The notes beneath the pieces are model-generated. The model was not told the DNA's origin. It ran no database searches and saw only the letters and a program-made list of their open reading frames with translations. A DNA stretch of 53,621 bases, taken from positions 1 through 53,621 of the forward strand of contig JASBZF010000002.1 in the NCBI GenBank assembly GCA_029983625.1. The letters run 5' to 3'. Origin of the DNA: Pauljensenia sp. (GTDB lineage Bacteria > Actinomycetota > Actinomycetes > Actinomycetales > Actinomycetaceae). This document shows, piece after piece, positions 26,679 to 34,994 of the stretch; position 1 is the first letter of the stretch, and the number at the start of each line of letters is the position of its first letter. The position numbers and the translations under genes were made by a program.

Positions 26679-27866
26679 TCAGTACCAGCCTTGCGCACTC
26701 CAGGCAGCCAGTGCACCGCAAGGAGTCCCGTAGCGTCCTGAAACGTACCCGAGTCCCCAGGTGATCTGTGTGGCCGGATTCGTCTGCCAGTCAGCACCGG
26801 CGCTGGCCATTTTTGAACCTGGGAGGGCCTGAGGAATCCCGTAGGCACCCGAAGGGTTAGCAGCGGCGGTGTTCCAACCGGACTCATGGTTCCACAGTGA
26901 AACAAGACAGCGGAATTCAGAGTCCGACCAGCCGCGAGCAGCGACCATTTCTTGCGCAATGCCCTGCGCAGAGTCCGGCGAGTAGGAGACAGCCGGAATA
27001 TCGGCAGCGGCTGCGCGTGCGGCATCCGCTTTCTCCTGAGGCTTCTTCTTTGTCCCCACCGCGACGATCTTCGTAACCGGTTCGGTCACTTTCTTCGCCA
27101 TCGGCATGTTGAGCACGATTTTGCCGTCGATCGTGTGACGGTAGTAGGTCGTGAGCGTCTGCCCATCCTGGCCTTCTTGCAGAACTTTTGTCTCGCCCTC
27201 GTTCATGGAATCATCGTCGCGTTCTTCAGTTGTGAAGGGCAGCGGGGCCGCGACGTCAACGTTTCCTTGAAAAATACGGGTGACTTTCAGTGACGTTTGT
27301 CCCGATTCAAAAACGAAATCGACCGTATCGAGGTCGGCGAGGGTGATCCCTGCTTTTGTGAAGAGCTTGTCAGCACTATCTCCCGCTTTTGCTTCGACGG
27401 TGGTCTTTACTCCGTCGGCGAGAATCACAACGGGACCGTCAGCGGAGATGACGGACATTTCACGACGAAGAGTAGAGCGGTCAGCGGCCATGATGGCTGA
27501 ACCTGAATTGACGATGGAATCGAGGACCCCGTCGATTGAATCCGCCGTTGACCAGGCGGTTTTCGTTTCACCGTTCAGGGTCACTTCGTAGGGGATTGCC
27601 GTTCTCACAACGATTGTTTGCCCGTCGCTCACGCGCGCATCGATTGCCGGTGCCACAAGATCATGAGCACCTACTTCAACGCCTGCAAAAGCGAGGGCCC
27701 CGCCAACGGTCAGGAAGAATCCGTCGATGGGCCGGGACACACCGTCCACTTCAAGAAGAATGTCATGGTGTGAGGATGCCACTGCAACCCCGGTTGTTAC
27801 GCCCATCATGAGGGCGAGTGCTGAGGCGGTAGTGACGACGGTACGTCGTGAGGGGTGAAGATTCAC
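26679..27866 (-). CDS. RpfB-like cell-wall hydrolase: ubiquitin-like repeats, G5 domain, lytic transglycosylase-like C-terminus
   Basis: 395 aa from GTG 27866 (GGAG five bases upstream; ATG 27899 is an alternative). Signal/anchor helix about 8-30; two DUF348-type beta-grasp repeats (about 35-185); G5 domain (about 190-275, EGETKVLQEGQDGQTLTTYYRHTIDGKIVLNM); Ala/Lys linker; and a C-terminal SLT-like domain (LVSLWNHESGWNTAAANPSGAYGIPQALPGSKM, catalytic Glu in HESGW) ending in W-Y. The catalytic domain is the transglycosylase type rather than the classic Rpf fold. The place between tatD and rsmA is that of rpfB (Rv1009). Confidence 0.9.
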   Translation of the reverse strand: MNLHPSRRTVVTTASALALMMGVTTGVAVASSHHDILLEVDGVSRPIDGFFLTVGGALAFAGVEVGAHDLVAPAIDARVSDGQTIVVRTAIPYEVTLNGETKTAWSTADSIDGVLDSIVNSGSAIMAADRSTLRREMSVISADGPVVILADGVKTTVEAKAGDSADKLFTKAGITLADLDTVDFVFESGQTSLKVTRIFQGNVDVAAPLPFTTEERDDDSMNEGETKVLQEGQDGQTLTTYYRHTIDGKIVLNMPMAKKVTEPVTKIVAVGTKKKPQEKADAARAAAADIPAVSYSPDSAQGIAQEMVAARGWSDSEFRCLVSLWNHESGWNTAAANPSGAYGIPQALPGSKMASAGADWQTNPATQITWGLGYVSGRYGTPCGALAAWSAQGWY

Positions 27867-27916
27867 GCGACTCCAGACTTCGTAGGTTCCGCCTCGCATC
27901 CACAGCAGCTTTCCCC

Positions 27917-27954
27917 TAGGGGAGTTCCCGGATCCCGGCGGACTGACTCCCCTA
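27917..27954 (-). promoter_or_regulatory. Hairpin in the upstream region of the rpfB-like gene
   Basis: TAGGGGAGT (minus strand, 27954-27946) pairs perfectly with ACTCCCCTA (27925-27917). The second arm is also part of the palindrome TCCCCTAGGGGA (27912-27923), so two structures are mutually exclusive. It may be a leader switch or a protein site. Confidence 0.4.
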
Positions 27955-27955
27955 C

Positions 27956-27972
27956 CGTAACCAATCTGTGAC
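27956..27972 (-). promoter_or_regulatory. Direct repeat resembling an MtrA-type box upstream of rpfB-like gene
   Basis: On the minus strand GTCACA, five bases, GTTACG: two similar hexamers one helical turn apart (11 bases). MtrA is known to bind repeats of this kind upstream of peptidoglycan hydrolase genes in mycobacteria and relatives. The assignment is by resemblance only. Confidence 0.35.
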
Positions 27973-28051
27973 CCTCGCGCTTGTTTTCGTGACAGCTCTC
28001 ACCGAGTTTTTTCGGCGCGCCTCCCGCAATCACACTCCAATGGGCCTTTCG

Positions 28052-28960
28052 TCACCATTCGCCGTAGACGCGCGTGGAATTGCTCATGAGCTGGGCACAT
28101 GTCAGATCCTCAGGAAGATCCCAAAGTTCGCCAATGTGACGAACGCTATGCGCCATCACGTAGGAAGCGTTCGGGGATCCCCTGTGCGGAACAGGCGTGA
28201 GATAGGGCGCGTCCGTCTCCACGAGGACAAGTTCACGAGGCATTGCGACCAGGGCCTCACGTAAGTGAGCGTTTGCCGGATAGGTGATGGGACCTGCAAA
28301 AGAGGCATAAAAACCGCGTTCGGCCAGTTCATGTGCGAAGTGGGCATCACCTGAGAAACAGTGGAAAACGACGGGAATGTCGATATTTCCTGCACGGTCA
28401 AGGACTTCCAGACAGTCGGCGTGCGCCTCCCGATCGTGAATTTGCAGCGGCAGTCCTTTGTGTTGTGCAAGGTCGATATGAGCGGCAAAGGAACGTTTTT
28501 GTGCGTCACGGCCCGCTTCTGCTGTTCGGAAGTAGTCGAGTCCCGTTTCACCCACTGCAACGACCATCGGGTTGTCCAGCGCTTTTTCGAGGGCGGCAAG
28601 CGCATCATCAAGGGGAATGTGATGCGTGCTTTGCTGCGGAGTGAGGCCATCTGGGGAGGGTTCGACGCAGCCGTCGTGGAGAGCAGCTTCGTTAGGGTGC
28701 AAGGCAAGAGCAACGCGCACGCCCTCGTATGTTGAGGCGAGCTCGATCATGGCAGCGAAATCGGGAAGTTCACATGCGCTGGTGACCTGTCGCGCGATTC
28801 CTGTGGCACGTGCGGCGCTGATCTGCTCGTCCAGGGGCATCGCAAAGCCATTCGCCTTTGGGATCTGAGCGGGAACAATCGGCAGGTGCGTGTGATTGTC
28901 CATGACCGTCCCGTCCAGGGGGCGGGGTAGTTCGGGCCAGGTTCGCGTGTGACGTGCCAT
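28052..28960 (-). CDS. tatD: TatD family metal-dependent hydrolase (3'-5' DNase-type)
   Basis: 302 aa. Metal-site motifs in order: VMDNHTHLP (HxH), VAVGETGLDYFR (Glu), LPLQIHDREAHADCLEVL (His), VVFHCFSGDAHFAHELAERG (His), and LVETDAPYLTPVPHRGSPNAS (Asp). TatD enzymes are cytoplasmic Mg2+-dependent 3'-5' nucleases. GGGGAAG precedes ATG 28960. It is the first gene of the conserved tatD-rpfB-rsmA-ispE set. Confidence 0.94.
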   Translation of the reverse strand: MARHTRTWPELPRPLDGTVMDNHTHLPIVPAQIPKANGFAMPLDEQISAARATGIARQVTSACELPDFAAMIELASTYEGVRVALALHPNEAALHDGCVEPSPDGLTPQQSTHHIPLDDALAALEKALDNPMVVAVGETGLDYFRTAEAGRDAQKRSFAAHIDLAQHKGLPLQIHDREAHADCLEVLDRAGNIDIPVVFHCFSGDAHFAHELAERGFYASFAGPITYPANAHLREALVAMPRELVLVETDAPYLTPVPHRGSPNASYVMAHSVRHIGELWDLPEDLTCAQLMSNSTRVYGEW

Positions 28961-29019
28961 GTCACTTCCCCTTTCGTTGGCACAAGGTGGGCGCAGCACC
29001 TTGGAAGGTGTTCATCGTG

Positions 29020-29601
29020 TCAGCGATACACGAGGGCGGTCGCCACCTTTTCCGCTTCTGTTTCACCGCGCAGGAAAGCAACCAGGGCGATCCCCAGGTC
29101 GAGGGCGGTCCCTGCGCCACGGCTTGTGAAGATGTTTCCATCGACGACAACTGGGGTGAGAAGCGTATGCGCACCCGCCTTTTCGAGTGTGTTCATAAAT
29201 CCTGGGTTTGCTGTTGCTTGACGCGCATGGAGGTGTCCGCGTTCGGCAAGAATCGAGGGGGCAGCGCAGATCGCTGCGATGGGCAGATCAGCGTGAACTC
29301 TACGGTCAATCTCCGCTCCGATCACAGGGTGTGCTGCAAGATTCGTTGTTCCGGGCATCCCTCCGGGGAGGAAGAGCACTTCGTAGGAAGTGAGGTCTGC
29401 TTCATCGAGGGCGAGGTCAGCGCCAACTCGTATTCCGTGCGAAGACTTCACTTCGGTGCTGCCTTCAACGGAAATCAGGTCTGTGCGCACACCCGCTCGG
29501 AAAAGAGCATCGACAACTGCGAGGGCTTCGACTTCTTCAAAGCCGGGGGCGAGGAGAACCCCTACGACAGTATCGGTCGTCAGTTCATCTGGAGCGGTCA
29601 T
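29020..29601 (-). CDS. DJ-1/PfpI family protein
   Basis: 193 aa from ATG 29601 (GAAGGAG six bases upstream). Glutamine-amidotransferase-like fold: VGVLLAPGFEEVEALAVVDAL, LFLPGGMPGTTNL, and the nucleophile elbow IAAICAAPSILAERG with the reactive Cys, then FTSRGAGTALDLGIALV. It is closest to the DJ-1/ThiJ/YajL branch (chaperone or glyoxalase-like roles in relatives). It lies 59 bases upstream of tatD on the same strand. Confidence 0.92.
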   Translation of the reverse strand: MTAPDELTTDTVVGVLLAPGFEEVEALAVVDALFRAGVRTDLISVEGSTEVKSSHGIRVGADLALDEADLTSYEVLFLPGGMPGTTNLAAHPVIGAEIDRRVHADLPIAAICAAPSILAERGHLHARQATANPGFMNTLEKAGAHTLLTPVVVDGNIFTSRGAGTALDLGIALVAFLRGETEAEKVATALVYR

Positions 29602-29796
29602 GAGTTCTCCTTCTTTCAACAGTCTTTCTTGAGGGTACTCGAGGGCACTCGTTTCCCTATGCCTACCTGTTTAAGGATCTCTAGGTTAACGATGATTTCA
29701 CTACAGGATTCTCCCAAGAGGCCGTATCGCAAGGATCAACACTCATATTCACGTTCGCGCAATATAATTTTTTCCACAGTATGAAAGTTGTAGTAA

Positions 29797-29820
29797 CTGC
29801 GACGAACTTTTGCGCCGCAG
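29797..29820 (-). terminator. Terminator of MMPL transporter gene
   Basis: CTGCGGCG and CGTCGCAG (minus strand) form an 8-bp stem with an 8-base loop, 12 bases past the MMPL stop, followed by a TTACTACAACTTT stretch. Confidence 0.6.
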
Positions 29821-29832
29821 GGAGGGACACCC

Positions 29833-32800
29833 TCACGCGCGCACTTCCTCTGTCTTTACGTGAGCAGCCGCTCCGTGACGAATCCTCCCCGCAAGGAAAG
29901 GATCGAGAGCCACCAGGAGTGAAGGCAAAATAAAGAGGATAAGGCCGGTCGCAGCAAGCGCACCGAGAGAGAGGCTTCGGCAGATCTGCCCGACCGTAGG
30001 ATTGGTGAAGAGGAAACCGCAGATCCCGGTCACAAGGATCATGATGGAACCAGAAGTGGCGATCGTGTGAATCGAGCGCATGAGCGCACGCCCAATCGCA
30101 TCTACGGGGTCAAGAGATCTCCTCGCTTCACGATATTGCGTTGTCAAGAGGATCCCGTAGTCAATGGTTGCGCCCATAAGGATGCACTGCACTATGAGCG
30201 AAGCGAGATAGTAATTCGCATAACCTTGAATTCCGATCGTCGTGCTTGTGAGAAATACTGAACACTGCACAAGGAGAACAAGAAGAGCGGGGACGGAAAG
30301 AGAAAAGAAGGTGAGAGCAACAACAAGAAAAATTGCTCCAGCCGTGAGAAGAGAAATCAGCATCATCTCCGTTCGGAAAGATTGACGCATCTCATGGATC
30401 AGCACCGAATCTCCAATAAGACGGCAGCCTTGTGCAAGGTCTTCACACTGTGACAACACTTCAGAGATGAACTCTTCAGTCTGGTCAGATTCAAGGGGAA
30501 GTGTCGTAGTGATGACAAGTCGTGAATGTTTCTTTCCCACAAGTTGAATCAGTGCTGTAGAAATACTTTCGCGCGCCTTTATGATAGCGGCGCGCGAATC
30601 CTCATCAATGAAGGAGGCAAAACGTTGATCGGGAAGGATCTGCGCGTTGAGCACATCAACGAGTTCCGCAATCGACAGGGTTTTTTCTTCCCCATTCCAG
30701 CTATCCGCAGCATGTACGAGGTAGGCAAGTCCCAGTGATCGACTCTCAACCTCAGAACCGATACGGTGAAAGAAAGAAGCCAACTGCAGGGGCGTGAAAG
30801 CTGTCTGTTCAGCTCCCGCATCGATCACCGCCCGCAGTTTTCTCAGGCCCGCCACCTGTTCAGAAGTGAAACGTCCTGCGTTTTCAGGTGAGTTCAGCAG
30901 GGTATCGACAAGGAATATGATCGCCGCATGTGGGCTCATTTTCCATGCGGTCGAATCGGAGTATTTTTCGGTATACAGAAGGGCGATTTGCCGCGCATTC
31001 AGATCCGAGATCTGCATAAAAGATGCTAATGCTGAAGGCGTGTAGGTGTGACCGGCCACCGTGTCATTGACAATCTTGTGGAGGCGTTTGAGGTCACCTC
31101 TTGCCTGTGTGTTTGTCTCCTGAGCAAGAATCTCGATAATTTCCTGAGGGGAATGAGTAGCGTGTGCGAGATCTTGGGGTGAGTTCAGTGCATGTGCGAG
31201 GGCGAGGATTTGCGGATCAATCTGAGTCACTGTGGCAAAATCTGGAAGCGCCATCGGCCTCGCGTTCATGGTGGACGCGGTAATCGTATAAAGCGCGCGA
31301 AGTTTCTTTTCTGTGGCGGAGTCAATTCCTGCTGCCGCACTGCTGGCAGGATCAGATAAAACATTCTGAATCAATGTCTCAAGGAAAGTAAAGGCTTCCA
31401 TGCGAGGTGCTTCTTCTGTGTCAGCACCGCTCATGGGCTTCATAAGAGCAAGAAGCGTTTCCACCTGTTCACGAGGCAGCCAGAAGAAAGACGCAAGTTC
31501 GGATGCATCCATTACGCTGCTCAGCGTGCTCTGATCGACAAATGGGGCAAGTAAAGTCACCGCGCTTTCCTGCTCCCCCGTGATCACCTGTCCTGCAAGG
31601 GTTGTCCCCAAGAGCGTATGAAGGGCTTTCAGATGCTCCGAAGGGAGCACTGCAATTTCGTGATAAGCACCGGATTGAGCTGCAAGGCGCGCATACAGGA
31701 ATGTCATCTGTGCCGGATCGTTTCCCAACAGCGCGGCCATCTGTTCGGAATGAATCGGCGTTGTCATCGCGGTTGCGTCGGTAAAAGGGAGAAGAGTGCG
31801 AGCCTGGATCATCGCAGAAGGCGTAAGAAAAGAGGAGTAATTCGGATCCTGGGCGAGATCTCCGAGCAGAAAATCAAGGAACTGGGCAAGCGTCATTGAA
31901 TCAGCTCGAATCCTCGGGTCGCTCAGCGCATGTTGAAGGAGGAGCCCTCGTGCCTCCTCTTCGCTCATCTGCAAGATGGGAGCGAGTTCTGTGGCCCCCA
32001 TCGGTGTTGTCATTGCTCGCTGGTCAAGATAGGGAATAATGTCACGTAAACGCTCACCAAAGTCCGGGGTCATTCGTTCTAATGTCTGTCGATGGGACTG
32101 GGCGAATCCAATAAACTCTTGGAGCGTCATTTTCTCAGTCGCTTCACCACCGTCGGCGAGGAAGAAAATCAGGCGCAGAGCTTCTTCGTCGAGCGCCATT
32201 CCTCCCCCGTTCACTTCCTTCAGGGCAGTTGCCATATCAGGTAAGTTTCGCTGTGCCCCAAGCGTTGTGGAATGCGCGGAGACGGAACGAACAAAAGGCT
32301 TATTTTCAATTCGCTTCACAAGCTGAGCGACATCGCCCTCGTCTGCATTCGCATAAACAAGAATAATCGGATTCTCTGTTGGGAATACTTCGGCGATCGG
32401 GTCGTCTTTTTCTAAAGTGTACGCAATAGGGGTCGCGGTGGCACTCACCCCAGAAGCCACCAGAAGGAAAAGGAAACAGACACTGATGATTTTACGGAAA
32501 CGGTATCCAAAACGCGCCAGAGGCACCATATTCGGCTTAAGGTAGGGCTTGCGCGTTGCCACCAAGGCACGATCGAAGAAAAGAATAAGCGCAGGAAGGA
32601 CGGTGAAAATACTCAGCATCGACAAAAGCACACCCTTAGCGAGGGCGACACCGAGGTCAAGCCCGATCCCTAAGGACATGACACACAGCATGAGAAGGCC
32701 AACAACGGTCGTCATTGCTGAGGAGACAATCGAGGAAAAAGATCCGCGTAGCGCCTTCACCATTGCTTCGGTTTTTGATTCTGCGGTTGAACGCTCTCGC

Positions 32801-33501
32801 CAGTAGCGATTCATGAGAATAATCGAATAGTCCATAGAAAGGACCAGTTGGAGGATTGCTCCGATCGTAAAAGTGGTATCAGCGATCGAACCTCGAATAA
32901 TGTGTGTCCCCAGGTTTAAAACGATAGCCATTCCGATGGTGGCGAGGAAAAGGAAAGGTTCGATCCATGAAGCCGACATGATGAGGAGAATCACGCTCAG
33001 AAGTCCAACGGCAACACCGCAGATCCAGAGGGGAAGCTGGGCAGCAGGTGAAGGATTATCTGAACGGATGACCGGATGTTGACTCACGAAGCGTTCTTCT
33101 ACGGCCTGGGAAATAGCCCGCTCCGTTTCAGAACCGTAAGGCGCGTGAGAGCGGAGAATATAAAGACTGTGTTCACCCCTGTGGAAGGCATCGGATAAAG
33201 GGTCGAAGGCGACTTCTTTTACTCCGGGAATGGAATCTAATTCGGAGGCGATACTTTCTTCTTTCGAAGGCGCAAGCCCGTTAAACATGACGCGCGTCGT
33301 CGAGAGGTGTTCAGAGTCGGGGAACTCCTCATTCATCAGAGCCAGACCATCACGCATCTGGGAGTCTTTCGGTAAGAACTCCGCCATATCGGTGATGACA
33401 CCCACTCGTGGGGCAAGAAAAGCAGCAATAACTGTTGCGACTACCATGATCGCGAAGATCGGATGTCGCGCGGAAACGAGAAACCTCGCAATGGTGGACA
33501 T
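29833..33501 (-). CDS. MMPL/RND superfamily transporter with a long tandem helical repeat insert
   Basis: 1222 aa. First RND half: TM1 (about 12-31), short extracellular loop (35-150), TM2-6 (155-312, with LSMDYSIILMNRYWRE) and TM7 (336-357). Second half: TM8-12 (1045-1200, with GATIDYGILLTTQYREAR), each half having the conserved proton-relay Asp-Tyr. Between TM7 and TM8 is a very long extracytoplasmic region. Residues about 430-990 consist of about seven diverged units of 65-85 residues (a T-xxx-F-L-x-F-L start, then MTTP and LA-x-L/F helices). This architecture is known mainly from Firmicutes MMPL proteins, suggesting transfer. Substrate unknown; related RND proteins export lipids, drugs or peptides. 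Confidence 0.9.
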   Translation of the reverse strand: MSTIARFLVSARHPIFAIMVVATVIAAFLAPRVGVITDMAEFLPKDSQMRDGLALMNEEFPDSEHLSTTRVMFNGLAPSKEESIASELDSIPGVKEVAFDPLSDAFHRGEHSLYILRSHAPYGSETERAISQAVEERFVSQHPVIRSDNPSPAAQLPLWICGVAVGLLSVILLIMSASWIEPFLFLATIGMAIVLNLGTHIIRGSIADTTFTIGAILQLVLSMDYSIILMNRYWRERSTAESKTEAMVKALRGSFSSIVSSAMTTVVGLLMLCVMSLGIGLDLGVALAKGVLLSMLSIFTVLPALILFFDRALVATRKPYLKPNMVPLARFGYRFRKIISVCFLFLLVASGVSATATPIAYTLEKDDPIAEVFPTENPIILVYANADEGDVAQLVKRIENKPFVRSVSAHSTTLGAQRNLPDMATALKEVNGGGMALDEEALRLIFFLADGGEATEKMTLQEFIGFAQSHRQTLERMTPDFGERLRDIIPYLDQRAMTTPMGATELAPILQMSEEEARGLLLQHALSDPRIRADSMTLAQFLDFLLGDLAQDPNYSSFLTPSAMIQARTLLPFTDATAMTTPIHSEQMAALLGNDPAQMTFLYARLAAQSGAYHEIAVLPSEHLKALHTLLGTTLAGQVITGEQESAVTLLAPFVDQSTLSSVMDASELASFFWLPREQVETLLALMKPMSGADTEEAPRMEAFTFLETLIQNVLSDPASSAAAGIDSATEKKLRALYTITASTMNARPMALPDFATVTQIDPQILALAHALNSPQDLAHATHSPQEIIEILAQETNTQARGDLKRLHKIVNDTVAGHTYTPSALASFMQISDLNARQIALLYTEKYSDSTAWKMSPHAAIIFLVDTLLNSPENAGRFTSEQVAGLRKLRAVIDAGAEQTAFTPLQLASFFHRIGSEVESRSLGLAYLVHAADSWNGEEKTLSIAELVDVLNAQILPDQRFASFIDEDSRAAIIKARESISTALIQLVGKKHSRLVITTTLPLESDQTEEFISEVLSQCEDLAQGCRLIGDSVLIHEMRQSFRTEMMLISLLTAGAIFLVVALTFFSLSVPALLVLLVQCSVFLTSTTIGIQGYANYYLASLIVQCILMGATIDYGILLTTQYREARRSLDPVDAIGRALMRSIHTIATSGSIMILVTGICGFLFTNPTVGQICRSLSLGALAATGLILFILPSLLVALDPFLAGRIRHGAAAHVKTEEVRA

Positions 33502-33712
33502 CGCTCGCCCCTCTCCGGTGAGTTCTAGGCTAGACTCGTCCTTTTTTCAATCTACTCTCATACTCCTTCGCGTGCCTCGCTGTGTTGGTTGCGTTCCGGT
33601 TGCGATATGAATGCGCACAATCACACGAAGGATAGGTACATCACTTCACGATGCTGACACTGTGAGAAATCCTCATCTCAGATTCTCAGGTGTTGTCTCA
33701 GGTTTCTTTCAT

Positions 33713-34687
33713 CTATGAAATAGCAGTAGTTTTCAGTATTGCTTTTTCCAGACTCGCAGGCTCGCCCTCGTCGCGAGAAGGCTTGGGCCAGGCGGCATTT
33801 GCGATGTACACGCCGAGGAGGATCAGGGCCATACCGAGGATCTGGAGGAAGCTGACATTTTCGCCAAGGATAAAGGCGCCAGCGAGGAGGGCAACGATCG
33901 CGGAGATGCCAACGAAGGAGGAGGCCGCGTTCACGCCGAGCTTCGTAATTGCTGTGTTTGCTGCAAAGAAAGCGATCATCGAACAGGCCAGGCCCTGATA
34001 AATGACGGCAGTCCCGAAAGTCGTGTCCGTAAAAGGAAGGGTGAGGATGTGAAAAAGTGTTCCTCCTCGTAAGTGCTTGATGAGGAGAATCGTTGCAAAA
34101 GCTGCGGCACCTCCGGCAAGCATCACGAAAGTGATTTCCACTCCGGTGAACTCGCGCGCGCGCTCAACGTAAACCGAGTAGAGGGAGTATGCGAGAACGG
34201 CGAGGACAAGGATCGCATATCCGCTTGCTGAGAAAGTGAAGGTGAGTCCTGCCGCGAGAACTGCAATGATCACCCCGATCAGGGTCGTCACAATTCCGAG
34301 GACTTGGCGCTGTGAGGGAGGTTTGCCCAGGATGAGAGAGGATGCGGCGATCGCAGTGACGGGAATACAGGCGAGGAATACCCCCGATTCGGAAGCCGTT
34401 GTCCGCGCAATCCCGAAGGTTTCGCCGATGAAGTAAAGGAATGGGTTGAGCAAGCAGATCAGGATAAGGGGTTTAAGATTTTTCCCTCGGAAGTTCGTGC
34501 GCAGAAGGCCACAGAGTCGTAGGAGCGCGATTGCTGCGAATGCGAGAAGGAATCGCCAGCCGAGCAGGTCGATTTCGTCGGCGGATTTCATCGCGTTCTT
34601 TGTGAAGGTGTAGGACAGGCCGAAGAGGATTTCACAGACGAGGGCGGCACTGACTCCCATGAGAATGCGTTTCTTATGTGCGTTCAC
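33713..34687 (-). CDS. EamA/DMT family transporter
   Basis: 324 aa with ten predicted membrane helices in two EamA repeats (about 10-145 and 155-295). Characteristic stretches: LVCEILFGLSYTFTKNAM, LNPFLYFIGETFGIARTTASESGVF, ILVLAVLAYSLYSVYVERAREF, and GISAIVALLAGAFILGENVSFLQILGMALILLGVYIAN. It starts at GTG with AAGGAG seven bases upstream. It is a probable metabolite/amino-acid exporter; the substrate cannot be told. About 210 bases with no gene separate it from the MMPL gene. Confidence 0.9.
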   Translation of the reverse strand: MNAHKKRILMGVSAALVCEILFGLSYTFTKNAMKSADEIDLLGWRFLLAFAAIALLRLCGLLRTNFRGKNLKPLILICLLNPFLYFIGETFGIARTTASESGVFLACIPVTAIAASSLILGKPPSQRQVLGIVTTLIGVIIAVLAAGLTFTFSASGYAILVLAVLAYSLYSVYVERAREFTGVEITFVMLAGGAAAFATILLIKHLRGGTLFHILTLPFTDTTFGTAVIYQGLACSMIAFFAANTAITKLGVNAASSFVGISAIVALLAGAFILGENVSFLQILGMALILLGVYIANAAWPKPSRDEGEPASLEKAILKTTAIS

Positions 34688-34994
34688 TCGATCTCTCCTT
34701 ACTCCTTCTTTTTCTTGCGTTACTTATGATCGGAGTTTATTGTCGCTGCTCTTTCCTCAGATCAGCGCATTGCGATCCCTTGATCCAAGCCGTTTCACTT
34801 CGCAGACAAGAGATGCCCTGTTCGCGCCAAAGAGGAAAAGCGCATCATCTAAGCAAAAGCACGCGGTGCGGACCGGCTTTTTCAGCCGGTCCGCACTCAC
34901 GAGACCATCAGGGGCGGCATTCCATGACGCACAGCGTCATGACGCTCCCCAGTGCGTGTCTTTCCTCTTTCCTCTCGTCAAAGACAGGCGTCTT
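34688..34994. other. Intergenic region with terminator, no gene
   Basis: 307 bases between the HsmA-fusion gene stop and the EamA start. It holds a strong terminator (34866-34896) and a small perfect ATGACGC/GCGTCAT hairpin (34924-34940). Upstream of the EamA gene nothing beyond its ribosome-binding site is recognisable. Confidence 0.5.
34866..34896 (-). terminator. Strong terminator after the TetR/HsmA operon
   Basis: GTGCGGACCGGCT and AGCCGGTCCGCAC form a perfect 13-bp stem with a 5-base loop; on the minus strand CGTGCTTTTGC follows. It is about 100 bases past the stop codon of the HsmA-fusion gene. Confidence 0.8.

Noticed and set aside
27900..28051. c-di-AMP (ydaO) riboswitch upstream of the RpfB-like gene
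   Set aside because: Known upstream of rpf genes in some actinobacteria, but the conserved blocks are not recognisable and the space is too short.
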